DNA of 64,000 nucleotides from Papilionanthe hookeriana x Papilionanthe teres (lineage: Eukaryota; Streptophyta; Magnoliopsida; Asparagales; Orchidaceae). Below are positions 36,201-44,487 of this stretch, one piece after another (the stretch's first letter is position 1; every line of letters begins with the position of its first letter). Location: contig CM040426.1 of assembly GCA_022702705.1 (NCBI GenBank), forward strand, positions 80,189,877 to 80,253,876, given 5' to 3'. The notes under the pieces are model-generated. The model had not been told where the DNA came from and made no database searches. It saw only the letters and a list, made by a program, of their open reading frames with translations. The translations under genes and the position numbers were made by a program.

Positions 36201-36781
36201 CGTTAGATATTTACATACATAGGAATTAGGCGGCATGCATGTAAATCTTCCAATATTTTTTTATGCCTCCTGGAAATATTGGCCTGGCATGGATGAATTG
36301 CAACTGTAATTCATATTTCTACAAGTTGAACATGTACATTCCAAAAGCTTTACAGACCTAAATGTTCACCTGCTTTAGGTTTTGTGGTGTATTTTATAAT
36401 ATATCTTTCACTTGATCTTTGATTTTAAGAATATTTATTTATCAATATTTGCAGTTTGATAAATAGATTGAGAACTGATTTTGATTTTGCTTGCGACAGT
36501 TATTAGAATCTGATTCAGAGCCTCATTTGTAGAACAGAATGATTTTACAGCTTCACTTCTCTGTCTTTGTTAATCTCCTTCTTTCCTTTCAGATTATGCA
36601 AGGGGTGGAGGTTTTATTTGCAATGCTTGTTTTCATATTCTTCTGTACCGTTAAATTTATGCAGGTTGGAATTCAAGTTTGTGCTTCTGTTTCTTCTGGG
36701 AAGCAGATTGGGGATGAGATTGAGGTCACCATTGAAGAGGCTCATCCCCGCGATGATGTTCTCTCTGTCAGCGAAGTTTAA
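17860..36781 (+). CDS. RNR1: RNR1-type organellar exoribonuclease II, C-terminal half (3 exons)
   Basis: This is the 3' part of a nuclear gene for an RNB-family 3'-5' exoribonuclease. The plant RNR1 members act in chloroplasts and mitochondria on rRNA and other RNA 3' ends. Three exons, 17860-18255, 26611-26835 and 36665-36781, are all phase 0 and join to 245 codons plus TAA. The first exon carries the RNB-domain signature TSPIRRYIDLLAHYQ just before its donor, and FAHLPEG and HGVLGIPGYVQFTSP are typical of RNR1. The last two exons cover the C-terminal S1-like region and end ...AHPRDDVLSVSEV. Plant RNR1 is about 800 residues, so roughly 550 residues, including the catalytic Asp cluster, are not seen here. 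They lie upstream of 17860, either outside the window or behind more introns. The introns are 8.4 and 9.8 kb and full of transposon debris, but the reading frame is intact, which suggests a functional gene. No frameshift was seen. Paralogy within the RNase II family is not fully excluded. Confidence 0.88.
18256..20404. other. RNR1 intron, first 2.1 kb
   Basis: AT-rich intron. It contains a palindromic MITE copy (about 18464-18712) and a short CA repeat at about 19737-19763. Open frames here (for example 19019-19237) have no recognisable similarity. Confidence 0.55.
18464..18712. mobile_element. Palindromic MITE family, copy 2
   Basis: The right end tgttatatatgtaaatacaaaagaa then tggtatgtatgtaaat matches the right end of copy 3 almost base for base. 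The left part (ggacatacacaccaaac...) is more diverged. Confidence 0.6.
20405..23025 (+). pseudogene. RTE-type LINE, decayed (endonuclease, RT, C-terminus)
   Basis: Conceptual translation across stops and frameshifts follows the order of plant RTE LINEs. The endonuclease start is near 20415-20500 (LTSKLIKLVDIKF then MNILFIQK), and IIDKSLKNNVV then NKIGDKI lies near 20570-20650. Reverse transcriptase motifs near 22130-22330 are FIDFGKAYDNVPREVLWRVL and GLRQGAALS. The C-terminal motif ADKIRESRLKWFGHNKSRR is near 22828-22885. The segment between GLRQGAALS and the C-terminus (YLFALV...FADD...YLGS) is missing and replaced by about 450 bp of unrelated AT-rich sequence. It is not functional. It lies in the same orientation as RNR1, inside its intron. 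Confidence 0.8.
23230..23560 (-). pseudogene. atp1: Mitochondrial atp1 5' fragment in the nucleus (NUMT-like)
   Basis: On the minus strand an open frame from 23507 begins MEFSPRAAEITTFLENRK and continues with DEIARAFSVGDGVARVFGLN and EIQAGQMVEFASGVKG. This is the N-terminus of ATP synthase F1 subunit alpha, encoded by plant mitochondrial DNA. Similarity stops after about 66 residues at GVKG, and several positions differ from the usual plant sequence, so it is an old truncated fragment. The sequence just upstream (ctttctttgttcaagt before ATG) may be atp1 5' UTR. It has no expression role here and sits between the LINE and a gag-only LTR element. Confidence 0.8.
23597..23896 (-). repeat. 3' LTR of the gag-only element
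   Basis: It matches 25943-26284 over most of its length. Its outer (left) boundary is blurred and abuts the atp1 fragment. Confidence 0.7.
25943..26284 (-). repeat. 5' LTR of the gag-only element
   Basis: It is about 342 bp. It contains a 29-bp segment (caattcctacaattcgagag plus flank) repeated within it near 26060-26135. C-to-T/G-to-A differences from the other LTR at the outer end (tgttgcattgacgcc versus tattacgtggtcacc) fit decay of a methylated copy. Confidence 0.7.
26286..26352 (+). mobile_element. RTE LINE 3' tail
   Basis: The sequence ggagctgaccccacttggtg, then ggataaaggcttg and a (ttg)n run, is the characteristic 3' end of plant RTE LINEs. It probably belongs to the LINE at 20405-23025, displaced by the insertion of the gag-only element. 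Confidence 0.7.
26611..26835 (+). CDS. RNR1: RNR1 exon (between RNB and S1)
   Basis: This exon has 75 codons in phase 0. The acceptor is tttaaattgcag and the donor is gtattt. It begins IKSFLRGESMPFSSGELEG, which continues directly from the LAHYQ of the previous exon as in plant RNR1 proteins, and ends RFIKDRIASLLLIE. A copy of the window's palindromic MITE family starts only about 35 bp after the donor. Confidence 0.9.
26870..27118. mobile_element. Palindromic MITE family, copy 3
   Basis: The left end atttacatacataccac...tatgtatttacatatttaacacct and the right end cagtgttagatatgtaattac...gtggtatgtatgtaaat are inverted repeats of each other. It is inserted about 35 bp downstream of an RNR1 exon donor. 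Confidence 0.75.
27122..27508. repeat. Tandem duplication, about 206-bp period
   Basis: Two nearly identical units start aattaatttcaact at 27122 and 27328 and end atgcctagatgtgtgtaag. A few small indels separate them. Confidence 0.9.
27601..27750. repeat. Tandem duplication, 70-80 bp units
   Basis: Two units run from aaataaagaaatgatctt / gataaagaaatgatctt to gaattaatttggtgcc. The second unit has a short insertion. Confidence 0.85.
27850..28680 (+). pseudogene. Second RTE LINE fragment (RT C-terminal part)
   Basis: Translated fragments in shifting frames give LTKDIPDRVPWCIFFANNLI (RT motif C region, with FADD changed to FANN) near 28010-28070, then DRDFRICIVNNEYMM and NYLGSIKQNN near 28262-28290. 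These are the part of RTE missing from the LINE at 20405-23025. Many stops are present. It has the same orientation as RNR1. Confidence 0.65.
28790..34100 (-). mobile_element. Decayed Ty3/gypsy retrotransposon in RNR1 intron
   Basis: It is read on the minus strand with many stops and frameshifts. Integrase core-like VFIVVDRIPKM lies at about 30370-30410. The RT active-site region EYIIVCFDDIIMYN lies at about 31450-31495, preceded by PVWSMQFIKN (usual PFGLCNAP). RT fingers ESPLMMLLKK then GWQMYIDYRALNE lie at about 31737-31805. Diverged direct repeats near 28850-29060 and 33790-33990 (...tctctctc...ctctagaac...) are likely LTRs, though their exact limits are not visible. The RT-then-integrase order on the minus strand fits Ty3/gypsy. 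It is non-functional. Confidence 0.75.
34101..36664. other. RNR1 intron, last 2.5 kb
   Basis: AT-rich and without genes. A short direct repeat (tcaactttgaccagaaata / tcaactttaaccagaaata) occurs near 35450 and 35600. A palindromic MITE copy is at 36046-36246. The acceptor is at 36663-36664. Confidence 0.5.
36046..36246. mobile_element. Palindromic MITE family, copy 4
   Basis: The left end catatacccaatttctatgc then atttacatatctaacacct mirrors the right end aggcgttagatatttacata then ggcatgcatgtaaat. It is shorter than the other copies. Confidence 0.75.
36665..36781 (+). CDS. RNR1: RNR1 terminal exon (S1-like C-terminus)
   Basis: This exon has 38 codons plus TAA. The acceptor is ttatgcag. It begins VGIQVCASVSSGKQIGDEIE, the last strands of the S1-like fold, and ends in ...SVSEV. 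Downstream from 36782 to about 37400 is presumed 3' UTR and flank. I see no certain polyadenylation signal. Confidence 0.88.
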   Translation, partial: VGIQVCASVSSGKQIGDEIEVTIEEAHPRDDVLSVSEV

Positions 36782-37477
36782 GGGAACAATAAGCTCAAAG
36801 AGATGCTCCCCAGACATTAACTTCTTGCAGGAAGGCCCATTTTTCAGTAGCAAGCCGAAAGTTTTCTAATCATCATATTCGTATAAGTATGCAAAATGCA
36901 TATCTGCATTACAAGGATAATTCATAGTTATCTCAAAGTGTAAGAATTTGATGCTTATTTGGTCTCTTCTTCCCCGTTTTATGGTTTTGATTTTCTTCAA
37001 ATATGCAAGCAAGAGAAATATACTAACTTTTTCATTATTTTCTCTGACCATCTTTGCAGGCTTCAAGAAATCTTCCATTCCTCTCATCACCCAACGCTTT
37101 TTATTGCCAACAAATGGGATTTTAATTGCCTCAGCAATAGTGAAGGTTTTATATTTAAGGATTATAACCGCACGCAGTAATGGAATTCCTTCATCTGTCA
37201 CCAATCAATTTTGTTATCAATCCAATGTCACAATAGATCAATATTTGTAAAGAACTGTTAGAGGATTAGCTAATTGGAGATGATTTAGTTTTATTGATCT
37301 TATGAAGTAAAATTATTGTGAAACTTAATGCAGTATAAATAACAGTTATTATGGCTTGCCTTAGCCTATGAGATTGGCCCCATTGTCTCATATGTACATG
37401 TCATTTTCTTTTCTATTTCTCTACTATGAAAGAACTATTTTTTGCAATTTTAAATTTGCAATGTTTTTGTTGAGCGA

Positions 37478-38216
37478 ACATGAACAAAACTAATTTTTGT
37501 TTGTATTAATCTAATTTATATAGCGAATAATTTAAACACGAACTATTTAATGACCCAAAATAATTTTCATGAATAAAGAGCCGTTTTGACTGTCGTAATT
37601 ATTACTACAGATGATTACGAGCTCTCTCAACATAACACAGCCGGAACCAAAAATTCATTTAGCTGTTTATTCAAACGTCAGCTACTGATATATCACGGAA
37701 ATAAAATAAAATTAAAGTTTAAAAAATAATAATAATAATAAAAACGTGAAATCAAAAATATTGGAAATAGCTATATTTCAAGAATCTCGCTCAACAACAA
37801 ACAAAAACAACAATAGCAAAGCCTTAATCTCACTAACAGGATGCAACGGAGAAAAATGATTCATGTAGTCAACCTCATTTAGTGGGATTAAGGTTTTGTT
37901 GTTGTTTGTTGAGCGAGATTCCTGAATTGTAGTTGTTTTCAATATTTTGGAATTCATGTTTTTTATCTTAATTTTAATTTTATTTTATTTCTGTAATATA
38001 TTAGTAGCTGAGATTCGAATAAACAATTACATGAATTTTTGGTTTTGGTTGTGTTATGCTGAGACAGCTGAAGACTCTTTATTCATGAACGTTTTTCGGC
38101 TCATTATGTAGCTCGTATTTAAATTATTCACTGAACAAACGAGTCAAACACATAATTTTTTTTGGGCTCAATATATAAATTAGATTAATACAAACAAAAA
38201 TTTATTTTGTTCATGT
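37478..38216. repeat. Foldback element: 0.74-kb near-perfect-length inverted repeat
   Basis: The left arm (37478-37835) and right arm (37880-38216) are inverted copies along their whole length, for example acatgaacaaaac at the left outer end and gttttgttcatgt-like sequence at the right, and tctcgctcaacaacaaac against gtttgttgagcgaga near the centre. The loop is about 44 bp. The centre carries an RTE-type 3' tail (cctcatttagtgggattaag then gttttgttgttg). It lies between the convergent ends of RNR1 and FDM. No protein is encoded. A transcript would fold into a long hairpin. Confidence 0.88.
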
Positions 38217-39560
38217 TTGGTATATTTTGTCCCCAAAAAAAATATATATATAATTTTTTGAGTATTATTTTTAAATAAAAATTAATTAAATACAAGACTT
38301 ATAATTATAATAGAATAAAAATTTATTAAATTATATTTATATGAATATTTTAATATAACAACTCATTTTCGTCTCGCTAAGTAAATGAGCTAAATACGAA
38401 TAAAATTTTTGCACTCAATATATAAGCAAACTGAACATGAATAATGATATTTCTTAACGAGCATAAGACTGGTTGAGACTTGCTCACTCAAGCTTACACC
38501 TCTAGTAACAAAGCTCCACCCAATGAAATGAATATATTTTCATATTTAAATTATTGACATGTGTTCATTACAATAATCATCTAACCCTTGAAGAGCATAT
38601 TAACAGAACCACGCTCACTCTCAACGATTATATTGAAATTTTAATAAATCTGCTGTACCATGTCCAACTATGAACCTGTTATTTCAATTTAAATATTTAT
38701 GTTAAATTTATAAATAAGAAAAACTTCAATGGCGATATTGTAAATCTCCCTAAATTCTGGTAGTAATTTATGCTTCAAACCATGTATTGTGTCCATTAAA
38801 GCTTGTTTAGAATCAACAGCAACATTATTGTACATTCATTTTGCAATATTATGCCAAACTAAAAAATTGGAAACTTAAATGACAATTTTAACTAGAATTG
38901 ATATCAGACCTAACATAACTTAATTCTGGACCGAAGCACATTGATCTGACCTTCAGCTAAAGTCAGATTGATTAATGAACAGAACATTATCATTCCTATC
39001 CCCAAGCCAACAATCAAAATGGCACCAATGACCAATATGCCAGTGAAACTGACTAAAGGAGAAAAGTAAAATTCAAATCAATTTTCCATTATAAATGTTT
39101 TAATACGATTTTAAAATCTAAAATATTATCTAAATAAACATGCAAATATAGGTGTTACAGATGAAAATACTTAAGAATTCAATGATATAGATGCATTTCA
39201 TGGAAATTTTATGTTTCTACACTTTCATTCAACATCCTAATTAATGTCTAAATTGAATTCAAGCATATGGATATAAAAATGGGTACTTCACCTCAAGATA
39301 AATTAATGCAAGAGGCATTTTTTAATGTGATTTTTAGAATAAGAAAGTTAAATACCTAAATATAAATATGTAGCCGTCCAAAAGATAAAGAACTGGCCCA
39401 ACAAGTTCGATTAACTCTAAATAAAGTGACAATGTTCCATAGGAAGGAAATAAGAAGCCGGAACAGCGAAAAGAATCACTTTTACCAAGTGATCCTAATA
39501 CTTAACAGAATTTATATCTCTTTTTAAATGATTTCAAGCAAATATAAACATTAAAGGTAA
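38217..39560. other. Intergenic, FDM downstream flank
   Basis: A stretch at about 38350-38505 (cgagcataag...gcttacacctctag) resembles the end of a hAT-like MITE (inverted: ctagaggtgtaagc). Otherwise nothing is recognised. It includes the FDM 3' UTR, whose end is not visible. Confidence 0.45.
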
Positions 39561-39791
39561 TCACCTTTTTCTTTTATTAGTAGCCTTCCATTGCTTCAGG
39601 ACATACTGTATGACTTCTTTTAGAGAAGCTTTGCGCCCTTCTTTATAGCTCCAGAGTTCAGAGACGACATACCTGCCACTTGGATTATACTCGTTCATCT
39701 CCAGCAAAGCGGTGGCGACTGCGGCGTATACTTCATCGCCCATTTCTGCCTTCAATGCAGTCAGTTTATCGTCATCTTCCTTTATTGTCTC
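39561..39791 (-). CDS. FDM1: FDM exon 6: XH domain, second half and C-terminus
   Basis: This exon has 76 codons plus stop. After the acceptor ...ttttgcag it reads ETIKEDDDKLTALKAEMGDE, then EMNEYNPSGRYVVSELW and EGRKASLKEVI, and ends in the basic tail NKRKR. The frame continues correctly from exon 5 despite the 10.1-kb intron. Confidence 0.92.
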   Translation of the reverse strand, partial: ETIKEDDDKLTALKAEMGDEVYAAVATALLEMNEYNPSGRYVVSELWSYKEGRKASLKEVIQYVLKQWKATNKRKR

Positions 39792-42700
39792 CTGCAAAAT
39801 AACAATAATTATTAAATCTTCAATTGGTGCCTTCAAATTGGTAAATATGTAAATAGCCTGAAAAAAAAAATTTTCATGTTTTATTTTCGGTTTAATTTTA
39901 TCCAGTACCATGATGTCATTTCTCTCTCTTATTTTTATGGATTAACAACAGTTCATCATGATCTCATCATCAAAATATTTGATACGATCCAAGTGCAGCG
40001 AAACACTAGTGATTCACACAAATATACATGTTGTATTAGTAGTATACAGAATGAAGTTCCGTGTATCGATCCCTCACAGATAGAGAGAAGAATTTCAATA
40101 TGCAAAAAAATTCTAGTTTACTATTTTCGATCCTAGCATGAATGGTTCTAAGTTTTTGACATTAAGAAAAGTTTCTATCTTAAATTCTTTTTTTTAAAAC
40201 AAAGCTACCCTAACAAGCAACAAGAAATTTTTAAGAGATTCAAGGGATGAGAGATATTCCCCTTATATTGATCTAGTGGTCGATAAAATTGAAAAAATAA
40301 TCCCAGCCCAATGTCAATTAGGAGCAAATTCTTTCTTGATTGTCATGGGTTTAGTTCCCTAAATCCCATGATAAGCCCAAATAAAATATCAACCTACATG
40401 ATTACATTAACTCAAAATGTAAATCCCTAATCCAATGAGTTTATATGGTTAACCATTCATTCCACTACGTATCCTCCCGGAGCTACAAGTTCATGAAAGC
40501 TTTAGCAATCCTACTAGCTAGACAGAATGTAAATTATGTTTAAAAGGTTAACACGACACGATTAAGAAAGTTCCAAAGCAAATCATAATGAAAATCAATA
40601 TTATATCCTACCACATTTCCAATCTAAGGAAGGAAAAAGGGGAATTACCGAGTACTCTTGGGAAAACTCATCAACATAAACTTTGAATTAAGAAAAGAAA
40701 CCATACACCAAGTCTTACAAAAAAATCCAAATAAAAACACAAACTTGATTGTACATATCTCCTTCCCTATCAGAGCAGATGATGAAATAAAATCAAAAAG
40801 TCACACCCTTTAATTTTCTCAAATACTCTCATTTCTTCTCTCAAAGACTGCTAGTAGATCTTCCTTGGGGGCTTCTTTAATTGCACCACGCTCTAGAATG
40901 GCAAAGAAGACTCTTTCTTCTTCATATTCGACATTTAAATACTTCTCCCGACGAAGAGGCGCATCTTAACTGCTAAAAACTGTCAATTCGCATGAACTAG
41001 CGCCTAGGCGGTAGTCTGCGGCGTCGAGGCACTGGTCACAAAGTTTAGGGCTTCGAGCGTGTATTCGCTGCAGTCGCGACGCTTGCTTTCCGAGCGCTCT
41101 TTATTCTTGACAAATTATGGATGGCAACTGGCACCTAGGGGCCCAAAGATAGTGCTTAGGTGTCTGGACTTTGGCGCCTAGGTGCCACTATTGTGATGTC
41201 TACTTTCCAGCCGCTTTATCTTGTGCACGATTCTGGATTGCTTAGGCGGTAGTCTGCGGCGCCAAGGCACTGGTCATAAAGTCAGGGCTTCGAGCGCGTA
41301 CTCGCTGCAGTAGTGACGCTTGCTTTCCGGGCGCTTTGTATTCCATATTCTGGATAGTAACTGACACCTAGGCGCCAAAGGCAGTGCTTAGGTGTCCGTT
41401 CTCTGGCGCCTAGGTGCCACTATCGCGATGCCTACTTTCCAGCCGCTCTATCTTATGTACGATTCTGGATTGCTTCGGGCATCTAGGTGCTTAATTCTAT
41501 TGCCTAGGAACTGGTATGCCAGTGCCCACTTTCCAAGCTCCTGACGCCCACTTTCCAGCCACTCTGTCAAGGAGACAAAACTTGCTGGAAGAAGGTGCCC
41601 AGTCTTGGCGCCAAGATACTAGTCCGACAATTTTGCTCCTATTTTGAGATATTTTTATTTCCAATCAACCTCTCCAAAATAACGTCAAATAAATATATAA
41701 AAAGATGAAAATAAGACAACAAATAAGCACGTTTCATATGCATGCAAAATCCCACAAATTTAAGATTACTTGCCCTCAAGTAATTCTAAAAACTTAAAAT
41801 TGATTTAGTAGCAATGCAAATAGTGCTGGGCAATGGTTGATGAAAAAGTGCAAATTGAACTTTAAGAAGATGCAAATATTAGCAAACATGTATTTCTTCA
41901 AATTAAACCTTTATAGCTAAACCCTAAAGTCCTGAATTCTTCATAAGCCATCTCAATCTATATATTAATTCGAAGACATATTTGAAGCTTAACTAACATA
42001 AATATATATAAAAACATAAGAATTCAGCCATCTATTTAATCAATTCAATTTGATCCAACTTAAATTTTATAAACACAATTTGACTTAAGTTGGAATTGTT
42101 AATGAAACTATAGAAAAATGAAACAAATTTTTTTAATTTGAACTTCTCTTTAGGCTTCTCCCCAAAGGTTCCTTCAACATATTATTTTTTTCTTTTTGAT
42201 TTGAACCTTTCTTTGGATTTTCGCTCATAACTGGAGAATACTATATCTGGATTAGCTCAAAAAATTTTTGAATCACAATTCCCCTTCGAAAATTAAATTT
42301 TCATTACAACTTTTTCTTAATTCAATACTTTGTGAATTATAAAATGATAACTTACAACCCAATTCTTTTATGCCTAAATAGAGACAGTTTTTAGATATTG
42401 TATATCTACTTATAAATAGTTCACCTACAGCTAAAAGACCTAGAATTGATTATCTAGATTTAGAATAACATATGTCAAATATCAGTATTTAGAGGCTAAC
42501 TCATTTAGTTTAACTATCCAAGTATTATATTCTCAAATGTTCAAATTGCATTTACTTTTAACAAATACGCTCACAATTCAATAAAGAATTCAAAATTTAA
42601 TTTTTCTCTCCTCTCACCTTCCACTCTCCCTTACAATCAATAAGATGCCTGATTATCTCATCCAACTCAGAATCAGATGGCCTAAAATGCGAGAAATAGT

Positions 42701-44411
42701 CATTGGACCAATGTGGTAGATTGGAAAGAGTGTTAGTTTTCTCCAATGAGAAATCAACCACTTCTCCTCTAGCAAAGACCTTGATCTCCCTCAACCTCTT
42801 TCAAGTTTGCGAAAAATTCCCGAAGCACGAGAATCATCGCAACACCGATCTCATAAAAAAAGCTCTCCCAGTCCCTCATGTCAATCACTCCTTGAACACG
42901 ACCCCCAGGCTAAAAAAATCCTCTGGTAAGAACTTCTTTGATACCGGAAAATCGTTATAACGCTCTTCAACTTTGGCGCTAACAAATTTTCTGATATCAA
43001 AGAATGTTTTCTGCTTTCTCCCTTTTGCTTTTGGTGCCATGAAAACAAAGGAGGAAAAAAAACAACTAAATAAGGATTAAGGGTGAAAAATACGAACTAA
43101 AGCTAAGAAATCCTTGAGAAAAATGATTAGATCTCCCACAACCCAATCTAAGGAAAAAATACCAACGAGCTAAGGAAAGTACGAAATGAAAGAATTCGAG
43201 AGAAGAAATCTCATCTAAGGATCCAAGATCTAGCCTCCTATTCTCCCTCTTACAAAATAGAGCCTTTTTCGATTGATTATAGCTCAAGAGATCGAGAGAC
43301 CTGAAGAACATGCACACAAACAGAGAAATTGAAGAAAAACCAAAGGAATGATGCGAAAACGGGTAAAAATTGGGTTTTAATTAAAGCTCGGTGCCTAGGC
43401 GTTGATCATGATCTAAATTTTGGGTTCACTTGCGTCTAGGTGCTAGGCCAGGCAGATAGTACGGAAGTGCTACCTGCTAGTGCCGAAGCACTCCTAAACG
43501 TATAAGTGGTACCCAAAGGTGGGTCTAAGTGCCCAACCCTGAAATTTTCCTATTCATGAGATCAAATTCGTAATTAAATGACAAAACTAAACACAATCAC
43601 TCTAGCTAAACACGTAAACGTAAACAAAGAGAACTTAATAACAATAAAACCAATCAATCGCACTAATACACATGGGTTGCCTCCCAAGAAGCATTTGGCT
43701 TAATGTCCTTAGTCATACAATGTCAGTTTTATAAATTAGGATGATCCAATATCAAAGTCTCTCTATGGCCCCAAAGTATAACTTAAGTCCTAACCATTCA
43801 CCTTAAACCCTTCCAATCTTTTTGTCCTCAATATGATAACTGTGAGAGAGTAAACCTTTACTATTGTAGATGGACCTAACCACCTGAACTTAAGATTTTT
43901 GAAAAATAATTTCAACATGAAATTATACAATAAAACATCTTGTCTAAGCTCAAAAATTTTCCTAAAGAGCATTTGATAATGCCATCTCTTCATTCTTTCT
44001 TTATATAGCTTGACATTTTCATAGGCATCTTTTCTAATTTCTTTAAACTCATTTAACTATAGTAAACGATTTTCTGTCAAATATTTTAAATTATAATTGA
44101 ATTCATTCACAGCAAAATACTTTGTGTTCTAGTTTTACAAGTAAATGACATTTATTTCTAAATATAAGACTATAAAGGGAATTTCTATAGGAGTCTTATA
44201 AGCTATCCTATAAGCCTAAAGTTCATCATTTAATCCTAAAGATCAGTCTGTGTGTGTGCCACCAGCCATGACCTGTTGGTAGAGCAACTCTTGTAAGTCC
44301 CCTCAGGTCACGGATTCGAATCTCCCTGGCCACTTGTCGGCAGTGAGAGCGGTCCTCGAATAGTTAGGCACATAAGGCAGTGAGGCTCGTATAATGGCCT
44401 CAGCCATTCTA

Positions 44412-44487
<76 letters not shown>

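Noticed and set aside
36866..37204. 112-codon minus-strand open frame overlapping the RNR1 3' flank
   Set aside because: Frames on both strands are open here, there is no family resemblance, and it fits untranslated or intergenic sequence.
44276..44335. A tRNA gene
   Set aside because: The A and B boxes are tRNA-like, but no complete cloverleaf with matched acceptor arms is visible, and it is followed by a non-tRNA body and AT tail. A SINE explains it better.
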